Source: Stomoxys calcitrans (taxonomy: Eukaryota > Arthropoda > Insecta > Diptera > Muscidae). From it: DNA of 64,000 nt. The notes below the pieces were generated by a model, which did no database searches, was not told the DNA's origin, and saw nothing but the letters and a program-made list of their open reading frames with translations. Shown here in pieces: positions 1 to 10,126 of this stretch (positions are counted from its first letter, which is position 1; each line of letters opens with the position of its first letter). A program made the position numbers and the translations under genes. The stretch covers positions 228,556,482 to 228,620,481 of the forward strand of contig NC_081553.1 of assembly GCF_963082655.1 (NCBI RefSeq), given 5' to 3'.

Positions 1-110
1 CTGTCGAATTTTCAAATATCGAATATTAGATTTCCAAATGTCGAATTTTCAAATATCGAACATCGAATTTTTGCATATTGAATTTTTCAATATCGAATTT
101 TCGAGTATTC

Positions 111-212
111 TGCGACACCTTGGCGCAGAGGTTAGCATTTCCGTCTATGACGCCGAACGCCTGAGTTCAAATCTCTGCGTGAATATCAGAAAAATTTTCA
201 GTGGTGTTATAT
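111..212 (+). mobile_element. SINE-A fragment (tRNA-like head)
   Basis: The fragment carries the A-box region GGCGCAGAGGTTAGCA, the tRNA-like arm TATGACGCCGAACGCCTGAG, a decayed B box GTTCAAATCTC, and the following ATCAGAAAAATTTTCAGTGG. This matches the head of the full SINE-A copies at 43855 and 48112. The rest is missing and AT-array sequence resumes directly. Confidence 0.75.
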
Positions 213-396
213 TCGACAAAGATGCGAATCTCGAATATCGAATTTTCGAATACCGATTTTTCGAACATCACTTTTTCGAATATCGAATTTTCGAATAATT
301 AATTTTCGAATTTTCACATTTCGGATTTTCAAATATCGAATTTCCAAACATCGAATTTTCGCATATTGAATTTTTCAATATCAAATTTCGAGTATT

Positions 397-690
397 CTGC
401 GCCATTAAGGATAGCATATCCGCATATGACGACGAACGCCTGGGTTCAAATTCCGGCTTGAACAGCAGACAATTTTTCGGAATGGTTATCCACTTACAAA
501 TGCTGGCTACAATTATGAGCTATTCAGTCATATTGAAACTTCTCTAACAAGTGGTTCGCAATGCAGCACGCCGTTCGGAGGCCCCTTATCATTGAGCTTA
601 GACTTTAATCGGACAGCACTCATTGATAGAAGAGACGTATTCCCTGCTCCTTAATGGAATATTCATGGACAAATTCTCAATTTTGCAAAT
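397..690 (+). mobile_element. SINE-A, degenerate and near full length
   Basis: It aligns along the SINE-A consensus: B-box-like GGGTTCAAATTCC, the AAACTTCTCT body, GCACGCCGTTCGGA, CCTTATCATTGAGCTTA, CACTCATTGATA and the 3' end CTCCTTAATGGAATATTCATG. The A box is decayed. It is preceded by the same AT words as the fragment at 111. Confidence 0.75.
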
Positions 691-1454
691 TTTTTAACAT
701 TGAATTTTCGAATATTGTATTTTCGAACTTTGAATTTCCGAAAAATTTATATTCGAATATTGCTTTTCGTATATGGAATACTCGGATATGGAATTCTCTA
801 GTTTTCGAATATTGAACATTTGAATATTGAATTTTGCCAAAAATCGAATATTAAATTTGCCTACATTCGAATACTGAATATTGGAATATTTTAATATTGA
901 AATTTTGTATATTGAATATTTTCGATTAGTGATCGAAGATTCGAATTTTTGAATATGCAAATATTGTATTATTGAATGCTCGAATATTGCACTTTCAAAT
1001 ATTAAATATTCTAACATTCCAATATTAAATGTTCGAATTGTAATATTCTACTTTTAGATTTTCGTAAATAAAATTTTCAAATATTATATTTTTGAAAATT
1101 TTATTTTCAAAAATTAAAATTTCGAATATTGAAATGTTTAATTTTTAATTATACCATATATTTTTGAATATTGAAATTTGCGACTATTCGAATAATGCAT
1201 TTTTGAACATTCTTACACTGAATTCAATTTTTGAATATTGAATTTTTTAAATGTTCGAATATAACATTGAATATTGAACATTTGAATATTGAGTTTTGCC
1301 AAAAATTCGAATATTAAATTTGCGTATATTCGAATACTGAATATTGGAATATTTTAATTTTTAATATTGAAATTTTGCATATTGATGTTTTGAATATGGA
1401 ATTTTATTTATTATATTTTCGATTATCGACCGAATTCTCGAAGTTTCAAGTTTA

Positions 1455-2640
1455 TTGTCGGCAAACCTCTAGCCTTTACTGCCAGTTTTCCCACTCTCTC
1501 ATTAATATCCCCTTACCTCACTGTGGACCGGCACCCAAATGATGCGGATTTTGCTAATCGCGAAAACTGTTAAAGTCATTGATTGCAAACCATTAAGATC
1601 TTTGATTTTACCTTCCTGGATGTAATCGATCCAATAACCAATTGTCTGTACATGAGCAGATTCACAAATGAAGGTCTTATATTAGCACTGTTGAAGTTTA
1701 CGCATTCCATAATCACTCGGATCTCCGCCAGAAGGACTGTGTTAAGTTCTGGTAGGCGATATAAGAGCTTGTTCTCTGGAGCTTCAATGTAGACAACAAT
1801 ACATATCTGCTATTTCCCTCAGATTCGAATCATCCGTATAGCAACAGCAGCCATGTGCTTTTTGAGCCGAGGTTCCTCCTATCCATTACTACATCCTTGT
1901 TATTAGTATTTTACACTCGACCTCCATTGTCGTCTGACGTATTTAGTGCACAACCTCTGTACAATCCCATCCTCCTATGATCACATCGTCTATTCGATTA
2001 TAGCTAGGCCTGTTTCTACATTCAATCCATTCCCCCATCGTCTTAATCCTCTTACCCACTAGTGCTGCCTCATACAATGTTTAATCTGTATGTCTTTGAC
2101 CTAAAGTCCAAAATCGTCTCTCTCGCCCTAGTCGGTTCTCATTGTCATTCTTAGGCCAAGACTTCATATCCGTTGAATTACGATCAACCATACTATCGAG
2201 GCGTATGTCATAATCAGGCTCATCATACTTTCGTAGAACCAGTAGACCATCTCGGCCTTTGGATGTTCTGCATAGTGGCCAATACCTATGAGCCAGTTCA
2301 GCTTCCTGTCCAAGATCAACTGTATCCAATATTGGGACTATTTTATATAAGAAACGTGGGTTCTCATATTGATCTATCTTCGTCTTCTGAGTGAACAGGC
2401 AAATCTCTGTCTTCTCAAGGTTGACGTTGAGACCTCTCCACCTTGTACATTTATATACCACTCCCTAGACCCTCTTGACCTCCTTACATGGAACATTGGA
2501 TTCCTTTCGCTCAGAAGTGTAATAATTTCGTTGGTAAAGCAGACCTCCGCACTGTTTATAGTAGTCACCCATAGGAGCAATGATGGGTTGTTTTTTTTTT
2601 CTTGCAGCTCTATGCCATGAGAACCACACATATATATTTT
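1455..2640 (-). mobile_element. Decayed Jockey-superfamily LINE: RT tail plus RNase H
   Basis: Reading the minus strand from 2630 downward, a frameshifted RT gives CFTNEIITLLSERNP, then GLNVNLEKTEICLFTQKTKI, which is the typical post-YADD segment (G-L-x-V-N-x-x-K-T-E-x-x-L-F-T). At 1750-1711 the peptide ELNTVLLAEIRVI, and at 1550-1518 IRIIWVPVHSE, match the RNase H motifs N-(T/S)-V-x-x-A-E-I and W-V-P-G-H. Several frameshifts and stops make it non-functional. An RNase H after RT is typical of I, R1, LOA and some Jockey-superfamily elements; I cannot name the clade. Confidence 0.75.
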
Positions 2641-3794
2641 CTTAAAGAGTATGGATAAGCCATATGCTACTCCTACTCTTTCATTTTAAACTTATTAAAT
2701 TTACTTACTATCTACCATCATCGCTTGCCAATACGCCCACAGCTTAAGTGCTGATTTTCACCCAAAGATATTTTAAGCTTTTAGGGGTTTTCCTGCTTGG
2801 ATACATTTAAATGTCAAAACAATTAAAGTCCTCGAAATACATAGTGGAGGAGTGGTCAAAGTAAAAGTAACAACTCTTGGCAGGCAACACGCCATTTCGA
2901 GGCGACGTTAGGAGAAGTTTGGGCTACTGATGAAAATGTCAAAGGTAAACAAAAACCAAATTCAAATAAACCAGGAGCCAAAAGAAATCTAAATAAGGAG
3001 CAAAATAGGAAATATTCCCTAAGCAAGCAGTGATTTAAACTTTTCGGTGACGTTGGCAATAGTGTGAGCCTAGATTGTTCCTCAGGGGATGGCAAAGAAA
3101 ATTGAAAAAATTAAATATTAAATAAAGAGAAATATAATATAAAATAAAATGAAATAAAATTAAATAAACTAAAATAAAATGGAATATATGAAATAAATAA
3201 ATAAAGTTTTAATTAGTTCAAATTAGTCGACATTATGCGATTTCCCTACAATTATTATTAGGGCAATTTTTATAAAATAACCGATTTTCTCAAACATTAA
3301 TCATTTTTTAGGATTTATTGATATTAAAGAAATTTTCTATACATTGTAAGAAACATGGTGTCGTCTTTGAAATCACAAAATTTTTTACAAATTTAAAACT
3401 TATTACAAAAAACTGTAATTGTAATGAATTACGTTATTTTTATGACTGTTACGTTCTCTTTCCCACCTCGTTTCAGTATTGCACAAGACTTTACAAGGGA
3501 TAATTCTGGATCCATTCATTGAAACACCATTATTTTATATTATCCGTGAAAAATATCCATTATTCTTCATTATTACCCTTTGCATGTTCGTATACAAAAC
3601 TCACTTTCCCAAAGGGGAATTGTTGAAACGTCTTATTTTGGAAATGGCATAAAATTTTTAAAGCTCATATAAAAGTTATTTCCACACGCACGCATTTATT
3701 AATAACCACAATACACACATACGAGTTGAGGGTGATAAAAAGGCCTGTGTTTTGAATGCCTTATGGAGCTTATAGAAAAATAGAAGAAACAAAT
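2641..3794. other. No recognisable gene; AT-rich intronic sequence
   Basis: Contains a run of AAATAAAATA-like words (3110-3210) and no motif, exon or repeat family that I recognise. Confidence 0.6.
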
Positions 3795-4870
3795 ACTTTC
3801 ACAGAAAAATTTTATTTTTCTAAAAATTTCGTCAACAATTGATTTTTATAGAAAATTTTGTCAAAATTTGATTTCGCCGAAATTTGTTTTGGTAAAAAAT
3901 CTCTTCGAAATATGATTTTTATAGAAAATTCCGACTTTTGCACAAAATTTCTTTAAAATTTATAGATAATTTCATTAAAAATTGATGTTTATGAAAAATT
4001 CCATCGAAATATGATTTTCAATGAACATACATATACAAAATGTAGTCAAAATTTTTCGATTTTCATACAAAATTTCGTTGAATTGAATTTGACTTTCCTA
4101 GAAAATTTCGTCAAAATTTGATTTTCATAAAAAATTTCGTCGAAATTTGATTTTCATCAAAAAATGATTTTCACAAAAATTTCATCGAAAATTGTGTCCA
4201 AATTTGATTTTTGTACAAAATTTTGTCAAGATTTGACTTTTGTACAAAATTTCGCAAAATTTGGTTTTTCTTGAAATTTTATTTTCATTGAAAATTTTGT
4301 TGATCAAAATCAATCAAAATTAGATTTATGTATAAAATTTCGTTGAAATTTGACTTTCCTAGAAAATTTTGTCAAAATTTGATTTTCGTAAAAAATTTCG
4401 TGGACTTTTGATTTTCATCAAAAAATGGTTTTCACAAAAATTTCATCGAAAATTTTGTCCAAATTTGATTTTTGTACAAAATTTTGTCAAAATTGATTTT
4501 CACGGAAAATTTCATCAAAATTTGATATTCATAGAAAATTGCCTCGAAATTTGATTTTCACGAAAATTTTCATCAAAAATTGATTTTCATGGAAAATTTC
4601 ATCGAAATATGACCGAAAATTTCGATTGATTTTTGTAAAAAATTTCATTGAAATTTGATTTTTGAAAAAAATTTCATCGAAATTTGATTTTTGAAAAAAA
4701 TTCGTCGAAATTTGATTTTTATAAAAAATTTTATAAAAATTTAATTTTCACAGAAAATTTCGTCAAAATTTAACTTTTAAGAGGAAATTTTGCGAAATTA
4801 ATTTTTAATTTTTTTTAATTTTCTATTAATTTTTACAGAAAGTTTAATCGAAATTTACATTTCAACGAAA
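3795..4870. repeat. ~30-bp AT-rich tandem array with 260-bp higher-order period
   Basis: The basic unit resembles GAAATTTGATTTTCATAGAAAATTTCGTC, repeating about every 29-31 bp. A longer block starting GACTTTCCTAGAAAATTT occurs at 4091 and again at 4351 with the same succession of variants (CATCAAAAAATG, CACAAAAATTTCATCG, TTGTACAAAATTTTGTC), so several units were copied together with a period near 260 bp. Confidence 0.8.
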
Positions 4871-5187
4871 TTCTATTATAAAGGCCCTTACAAGGCCTCC
4901 TTACTTCTCCTTAAACGCCCCTTTAAAACCAACCACCTATCAACTTTTGCACCAGAGCTTAGTATCTCCCTTATGTCATTCACACTCTAGCACTCCATTA
5001 AAAATTCCTGTATCCAATACCAACGCCACCACCACCAGCCCTCAATACACCATTAATTCACTCATCCACAATGTCACCAAACGCACACACTCCATCTTAT
5101 GGGAATTTTGTCAGGTGAAAAATAATAATAAAAAATAATGCATGGAAGTTCAAACTTGGACTTTCTATTCAGATGATATTTACTCAC
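4871..5187. other. Intron flank, nothing recognised
   Basis: C-rich for this window, with CACCACCACCAGCC (5025-5040), but no conserved motif. It lies immediately 3' of the FHA-core exon in gene orientation. Confidence 0.5.
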
Positions 5188-5352
5188 ATGTAAAATTGTC
5201 GGCTGGGATATATGGTGACCATTCACAAATGTCAAAGCATCGGCATGTAATGGTGTGACGGTGCAGACACCTTCCACCAATGATATCAGACAATGACGGG
5301 CCTGTATCGAGGGACCAAAAAGTTGCAGACAATTTGTGTTAGCCGATCCAAC
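5188..5352 (-). CDS. cno: Canoe/Afadin internal exon: FHA-domain core
   Basis: Seen: a 165-nt exon, exactly 55 codons, phase 0 at both ends. The acceptor is CTATTTGCAG|GTTGG and the donor is CAT|GTGAGT (GT at 5187-5186). The peptide begins VGSANTNCLQLFGPSIQARH and includes RHC at residues 19-21, EGVCTVTP at 27-34 and FVNGHHISQPTIL at 42-54. Known: Afadin/Canoe FHA domains read V-G-(T/S)...IQLFGP-x-IQP-x-HC...(D/E)GVVTVTP...(Y/F)V-x-G-x-x-I-x-x-T-(M/I)-L. Glycine, histidine and the N-G pair are the usual FHA fold residues. With the exon at 7489-7676 the joined reading is ...NDPIE-VGSANT..., continuous across the junction. The domain should continue in an exon beyond position 1 (expected strand: hydrophobic-x-F/L-G). 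Intron upstream is 2,136 nt. Codon use and GC are clearly higher than in the surrounding intron. Confidence 0.87.
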
Positions 5353-5689
5353 CTGCAAATAGAGAATAAGGAGAAATGCAAATAAGTCAAATTATCAATT
5401 CAAAAAAAAAAAAAAAAAATCAATAAAATTTGATGATTGGAAAAAATATTCGAATTGGCACAGTGTGATGTGAGAGGCAAGGTAAGATTAAAGTGTTACA
5501 GTGATAAATAGACTAGAAAAGTTGTTTGTCAGCATGGCTATTTCAGAAAAATATTGACCAAATCAATTTTATAAAAAAAAATTTTATTTTCATGGGTCAT
5601 TCTATTTGCAACACATTGAAATATCCATTTCCGACCCTATAAAAAATATATATAGTATAAATTCTTGATCGTCGAAAAAATAGAAGACG

Positions 5690-6690
5690 AACTAGCCAAG
5701 TCCGTCCGTCCGTTTGCCTGTTGAAATCACGTTACAGTCTTTAAAAATTGAGATAATTAGCTAAAACTTTGCACAGATTCTTTTTTTGCCCATAGTCAGA
5801 TAAGTTCGAAGATGGGTTAAATCTCGCGAGCTAAAATCTTGGGCCCATAACGGGCGCATTTATTATCTGATTTCGCTGAAATTTGGCACAGTGGCCTATG
5901 TAAGTCTTTTCAACATCCGTGCTCTATATGGTTCCGATCGGTCTATATTTGGATATAGCTGTCATATATATCGATCTCTAGATTCAAGTCATTGAGCCCA
6001 TAAAAGACGTATTTATTAATTGATTTCGCTTAAATTTGGCGCATTGAGGTGCGCTAGGCTCTTCGATATCCTTGTTCAATGTGGCGCCGATCTTTCCATA
6101 TTTAGATATGGCTGCTACATAGACCGATTTTTGGATTTATGGTCTTCGGTCCATAAAAGGCGTATTTATCATCCGATTTCGCTAAAATATGACACAATGT
6201 GTTGCGTTAGGCCCCTCGACATTCACACTGAATATGGTCGAGATCTGGCTATATTTGGATATAGCTGCCTTATAGACCGATCACTCGATTTAGGTTCTAT
6301 GGCCCATAAAAGGCGCACTTATTATCTGATTGGGCTTAAATTCGAAACAGTGACCTATGTAAGGCTTCTCAAAATCCGTGTCCAATATGGTTCCGATTGG
6401 TTTATATTTTGATATAGCTGCCATATATACCGATCTCCCGATTTTAGTCCTTGGGCCCATAAAAACAGCGTTTATTATTCGTTTTCGCTGAAATTTGGCA
6501 CAGGGAGCTGTGTTAGGCCCTTCGACATGCGCGTTCAATATGGTTCCCATCGGTCTATATTTGGATATAGCGGATACCCGAGGCGGTGGGTATCCAAAGT
6601 TTGGCCCGTCCGAACTTAATGCCTTTTTACTTCTTTATCCCCTTCACCACCACTGTGGTACAGGGCATTATAATGCTTATAAGTAGAAGA
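5690..6690 (-). repeat. Fam-141 dispersed repeat, ~150-bp subfamily
   Basis: It contains five successive units, each with (T/C)GATTTCGCTGAAATTTGGCAC, GTTAGGCCCTTCGACAT, GGTCTATATTTGGATATAGC and TGCCATATAGACCGATC, spaced about 148-155 bp. The right end carries the family terminus GGTGGGTATCCAAAGTTTGGCC followed by CTTTTTACTT, placing the 5' end on the right. The left end has the CCGTCCGTCCG motif of the family. Confidence 0.8.
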
Positions 6691-6774
6691 GCTTGACCCA
6701 TTGATATTTATAACGATCGACCCAGAATCTGTCCATGTATGCTTATAATCAAAGTACAGGTCGTCTTTGAAGTC

Positions 6775-7019
6775 CAATCGTCACGAAATTTTGCCACTTT
6801 AGTGGCCCAGGGACGAACGCTATGAAGATTAAGATATAGCTCCTATATATATGTATCGACCGATTTGCACTTATAAGACGGACGGGCATGGATAAATAAA
6901 CAAAGAATGTCAAGACGATCTAGAAAATACATATATACTTTGTTGAGTCTCAGATCAATATTTCGATGTGTTGCAAAGGAATGACGAAATTAGCATACCC
7001 CATCTTATGGTCGATGTAT
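6775..7019 (+). repeat. Fam-141 fragment (terminal part)
   Basis: Ends with the family signature GACGGACGGGCATGG, then ATATATACTTTGTTGAGTCT, TTTCGATGTGTTGCAAA, GACGAAATTAGCATACCCC and CATCTTATGG. This is the same order as the 3' end of the copies at 8612 and 19962. Confidence 0.75.
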
Positions 7020-7500
7020 TTTACATAAACCATTTTATATGGAAAGTCAATAACTTTTCACTTAACTCCTCAAAGTATACAATACTTTTTACCATCAAAA
7101 CCGTTTAACAATTCTCAGTAAATTGTGGTGTTTTTTGTTGTAAATTTTTACGCTTGCTCTTATGACTTACCGCAATAGTTTACATAAACCGTAAAAGAGG
7201 ATTAGATGGAAAGTCAATAACTTTTTACTTAACTCTTCAAAGTATGCAATAGTTTTTAAAATCACAAAATTATGGTGTTTTTTTGTTGTAAATATTGACA
7301 CTTGCTCTTATGACTTACCTCAAAAGTTTACATAAACCGTAAAAGAGGATTAGACGGAAAGTCAATAAATTTTCACTTAACTCCTCAAAGTATGCAATAG
7401 TTTTTAGCATCAAAACCGTTTAGCAATTCTTACAAAACTATGTTTCTTTTTTTTGTTGTAAATTTTTACACTTGCTCTTATGACTTACCTCAATGGGATC
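7020..7500 (-). repeat. Tandem array that includes copies of the cno 5' splice site
   Basis: Units of about 148-170 bp run TTTACATAAACCGTAAAAGA, GGAAAGTCAATAACTTTT, CTCCTCAAAGTATGCAATAG, TTTTTTGTTGTAAAT, CTTGCTCTTATGACTTACC. The last words recur at 7153, 7301 and 7471. On the minus strand they read GGTAAGTCATAAGAGCAAG, the real donor plus intron start (true donor 7488-7487). Extra donor-like sites therefore lie near 7318 (CTTTTGAG|GTAAGT) and 7170 (TTGCG|GTAAGT). An extra 5' half-copy begins near 7020. Confidence 0.85.
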
Positions 7501-7676
7501 ATTGCCCAATTTCAAACGTCTTCCACCATCGCCGCTGTGTGTAACCTCCACCAGCATGGGTCCCTCCCGGTCTTGTGATATATTATTTGCTCCATTAGAT
7601 GCACCCAGAGGTTTCTTTTTACGTCGCCTCGGTTGTGAGTCCGCAGGACGTCTTCTCACATGGAACATTATGGAAC
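7489..7676 (-). CDS. cno: Canoe/Afadin internal exon: end of RA2 and lead-in to FHA domain
   Basis: Seen: an internal exon of 188 nt. Its acceptor follows a T-rich tract ending TTTTAG (AG at 7678-7677) and its donor is GAG|GTAAGT (GT at 7488-7487). It starts with two bases of a split codon, then 62 codons, and ends in phase 0. The peptide opens SIMFHVRRRPADSQPRRRKK, continues into a poorly conserved NG/S-rich linker, and ends GPMLVEV...RRLKLGNDPIE. Known: in Afadin the second Ras-association domain ends with an F-x-(V/L)-x-R-R-P-(A/P)-D segment followed by a lysine/arginine tract, then a P-x-L-x-E-(L/V) strand leading into FHA. This order matches. The protein links Rap1/Ras signalling and nectin/cadherin junctions to actin at the apical cortex. 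The next exon joins in frame so that E is followed by VGS. The donor is followed by extra copies of itself (array 7020-7500). PHLDB/LL5 FHA proteins were considered but fit less well. Earlier exons were not found in the window. Confidence 0.85.
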
Positions 7677-7689
7677 CTAAAATTAAAAG

Positions 7690-8244
7690 AAATCAAAAAA
7701 AGTTATTAAAGAAACTATTTTTTAATTTAATGCACAATAAAAAGAAATTACGGGTTAAATTCATTTTGTGTTGTCTTTTTTTTTATTATTTCCAAAAAAT
7801 TTCATAAAATTTCCAGAATATTATGCGTCACATTTCCTTTAAATTCTCTACCCCCTAGAGAAATGTCTTAGCAAATTGAGCTTTTCCCAACGACTAATAA
7901 TTGCAAATGCATTTTTGTCTTTTGGGAGAAAAATCTGAAATTCTATTGAACCAGAAAGAAAAAAAAAATAAAAATACTATAACCCAACACACATGCTGAG
8001 AAAAAAGACAAAGGCGACAATGTAAAATGAGTAAACGCCAAAACTTTGTTTGACATTTCCGTAGCTTATTTTAATGGGAATTTTATACAAACAAATTTGA
8101 ATCATTTCCAATTAGATGGGAAAATAGAGTAAGAGGTAGAAAAATTAGTTGCAGAAAAATAACAGAAAAATGGTAAATCAATAGGTTATGAGATGTGTAG
8201 GGGATATTAAAATATAAAATTAAAAATATGGCCAGTGGGGATCC
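7690..8244. other. Intronic AT-rich sequence, nothing recognised
   Basis: Includes the pyrimidine tract feeding the acceptor at 7677-7678 (read on the minus strand). No other signal was seen. Confidence 0.5.
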
Positions 8245-8372
8245 TTGTCTCATATCAATGATAAGGGACCTTCTTTTTATTTGCGAGTTCGAAAAGAGTG
8301 GCGCAGAACGAAACCAGTTAGTGGAGAAGTTTTATATGGCTAAATATCTTAGAAATCTCGCACAGTGGGAGA
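8245..8372 (-). mobile_element. SINE-A 3'-body fragment
   Basis: Reads CATATCAATGATAAGGGACC, TTTTTATTTGCGAGTTCGAA, GGCGCAGAACGA, GGAGAAGTTTTATATGGC, the reverse complement of the SINE-A body. Head and 3' end are gone. Confidence 0.7.
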
Positions 8373-8611
8373 AAAACAAAAAAAAAAATAGTAAAAAATT
8401 TGGAACGGTTACAGCTTTTTGAATTTTGCAGATAAAAGTGACTCTAAAAACGGAAATCAAATTCTGCCCGAATTTTTTTACAAACATCTGCAAAATACCC
8501 CTTTCGGGCAAAGACGGTTTCCAAATCGGCATTTTTTAGTAAATTTGCTATTGAAGTTACAAATATTGTTAGGTGCAAAAAATTGTTTGCATGGGTTTAG
8601 AGAACATATGG

Positions 8612-9377
8612 AATAAAAACAAGTAGAATCGTGCTAAGTTCGACCGGACTGAATCTTGGAAATCCACCACCATGGATTTTGATAAAAATTTATAGAAAAT
8701 AAATTTAGTTGAAGGGCAAAATTTTATACTATACACCAAAACTTCTGTCAACCCAGCAAGGTTCAAGAAATTTAATCGGGAGATCGGTTTATAACGGAGC
8801 TATATCAGATTATAGACCGACTTAGATCGTACTTGGCACAGTTGTTGGAAGTCATAACAGAACACTACATCAAAACTTCATCCAAATAGGACAAAAATTG
8901 CAGCATTTAAGGGCTCAAGAAGTCAAATCGGGAGATTGGTTTACATGGGAGCTATATCAGGTTAAAGACCGATTTTGACCGTATTTGGCACAATTGTTGG
9001 AAGTCTTAGCGGAACACAATACGCAAAATTTCAGCCAAATCGGACAAAAATTGCGGCTTGTAAGGGCTCAGGAAGTCCAATCGGGAAATCGGTTTATATG
9101 GGAGCTATATCTAAATCTGAACCGATACGGCCCATTTGGAATCCTCAACGACCTACATCAATATTAAGTATTTGTGCAAATTTTCAAGCGGCCAGCTTTA
9201 CGCTTTCGACCGCTATCGTGATTTCGACAGACGGACGGACATGGCTAGATCGACTCAGAACGTCGAGACGATCAAGAACATATATACTTTATGGGGTTTT
9301 TAGCGAATATTTCGAGGTGTTACAAACGGAAAGAGTAGATTACTATACCCCATATCCTATGGTGGTGGGTATAAAAA
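8612..9377 (+). repeat. Fam-141, near-complete copy
   Basis: Begins AAAACAAGTAGAATCGTGCTA, then AGTTCGACCGGACTGAATCT and CCACCACCATGGAT (degenerate start region). Internal units follow with GGGAGATCGGTTTA, GGAGCTATATCAG and GGCACAGTTGTTGGAAGTCA. It ends with GACGGACGGACATGGCTAGA, TTTATGGGGTTTTTAGCGAA and CCTATGGTGGTGGGTATAA. One forward frame stays open from 8975 to 9463 across the last unit and the terminal part. Confidence 0.85.
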
Positions 9378-10014
9378 CATGTGTCCAATTGGGGGATCTG
9401 GGCTTTGGAATTTTTGAACTCGAGGGTTTTTTTTTAATTTTGTCTATTTTGAAGTACATATAAGTTGACATATCTTGTTCAAATTTAACTTAGAAAGCAT
9501 TTAAAATGTGTCCTCTTCACAAGTGAAAAAGAAAAAAAAAGTTATTAAAGTAATCAATGAAAATACTTTTTTTATCAAAAAACTTACTTTTTTCATATTT
9601 TTTGACTTCCAAACTGTAAAAATTTTAACTGAATAATCAGATCTTGACAATTTGGCAGCAAAGTCATTGTAAATTTTGTCACGAATTTAAATCATAAAAA
9701 TTAAAATCCAACCACAAATGCCTTCGCAAAATGCAAAATACGCAGCCAATCTAGACCTACATTTCAACAAAACAAAATCTTATATCCCCGAAACTAGTGG
9801 AGATACTGTATACCTCAAGCGGGCTTTTTTATAGGGATTTTTAAGCAAAATGAAGATTTGACAGCCCAAAAAAATTTTCGAAAAACCAACAGTTGACCAA
9901 CTTTAGCGCCCGGACAACATTTGGCTTTGAAATGTCATTCAAATTTCAAAGAGATATCTCTACCCGTTCTCACACGGTATATCTTTTACTATTTTTTTTT
10001 TCGATTTTCTGTGT
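9378..10014. other. Unassigned AT-rich sequence
   Basis: No coding or repeat family recognised. Confidence 0.5.
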
Positions 10015-10126
10015 GTCGCCAGCATTGGTGAGGGGATAATCTGGGGATATATTTTTTCTAATCCTGTCGCCAGAATTCGAATCCTGACGCTCAACGTCAT
10101 AGACGTCTCTGCCACGGTGGCCTCGG
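10015..10126 (-). mobile_element. SINE-A head fragment
   Basis: Reverse complement of the SINE-A head: CGCCAGAATTCGAATCC (B box), TGACGCTCAACGTCATAGACG and GCCACGGTGGCCTC. The A box is decayed. Confidence 0.7.

Larger units (their letters stand above)
1..1440. repeat. Degenerate TTCGAATATTGAATTT array
   Basis: Repeated TCGAATATTGAATTTTCGAA-like words fill 1-110, 215-395 and 690-1440 with loose spacing, giving an AT-rich quasi-satellite whose words are short palindromes (TTCGAA, AATATT). It is interrupted by two SINE fragments (111-212 and 397-690). A related stretch lies at 60100-60560. Confidence 0.8.
1..5187 (-). other. Probable cno intron downstream of the FHA-core exon
   Basis: The FHA exon ends at a GTGAGT donor and the domain is incomplete, so at least one more coding exon must follow at lower coordinates. 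None was found down to position 1, which implies an intron longer than 5.1 kb. It contains the AT array, LINE remnant and 30-bp array listed separately. Confidence 0.6.
5353..7488 (-). other. Intron between the two cno exons
   Basis: GT-AG intron of 2,136 nt, phase 0. It holds a degenerate Fam-141 block (5690-6690), a second Fam-141 fragment in the other orientation (6775-7019), and a 3-4 copy tandem array (7020-7500) that starts at the donor itself. The branch/acceptor side is ordinary: a pyrimidine-rich stretch before TTTGCAG. Confidence 0.8.

Noticed and set aside
5188..7676. PHLDB/LL5-type FHA protein instead of Canoe
   Set aside because: The preceding F-H-V-R-R-R-P-A-D plus basic tract and the QLFGP...GVCTVTP...VNG pattern follow Afadin more closely; PHLDB lacks the upstream RA end.
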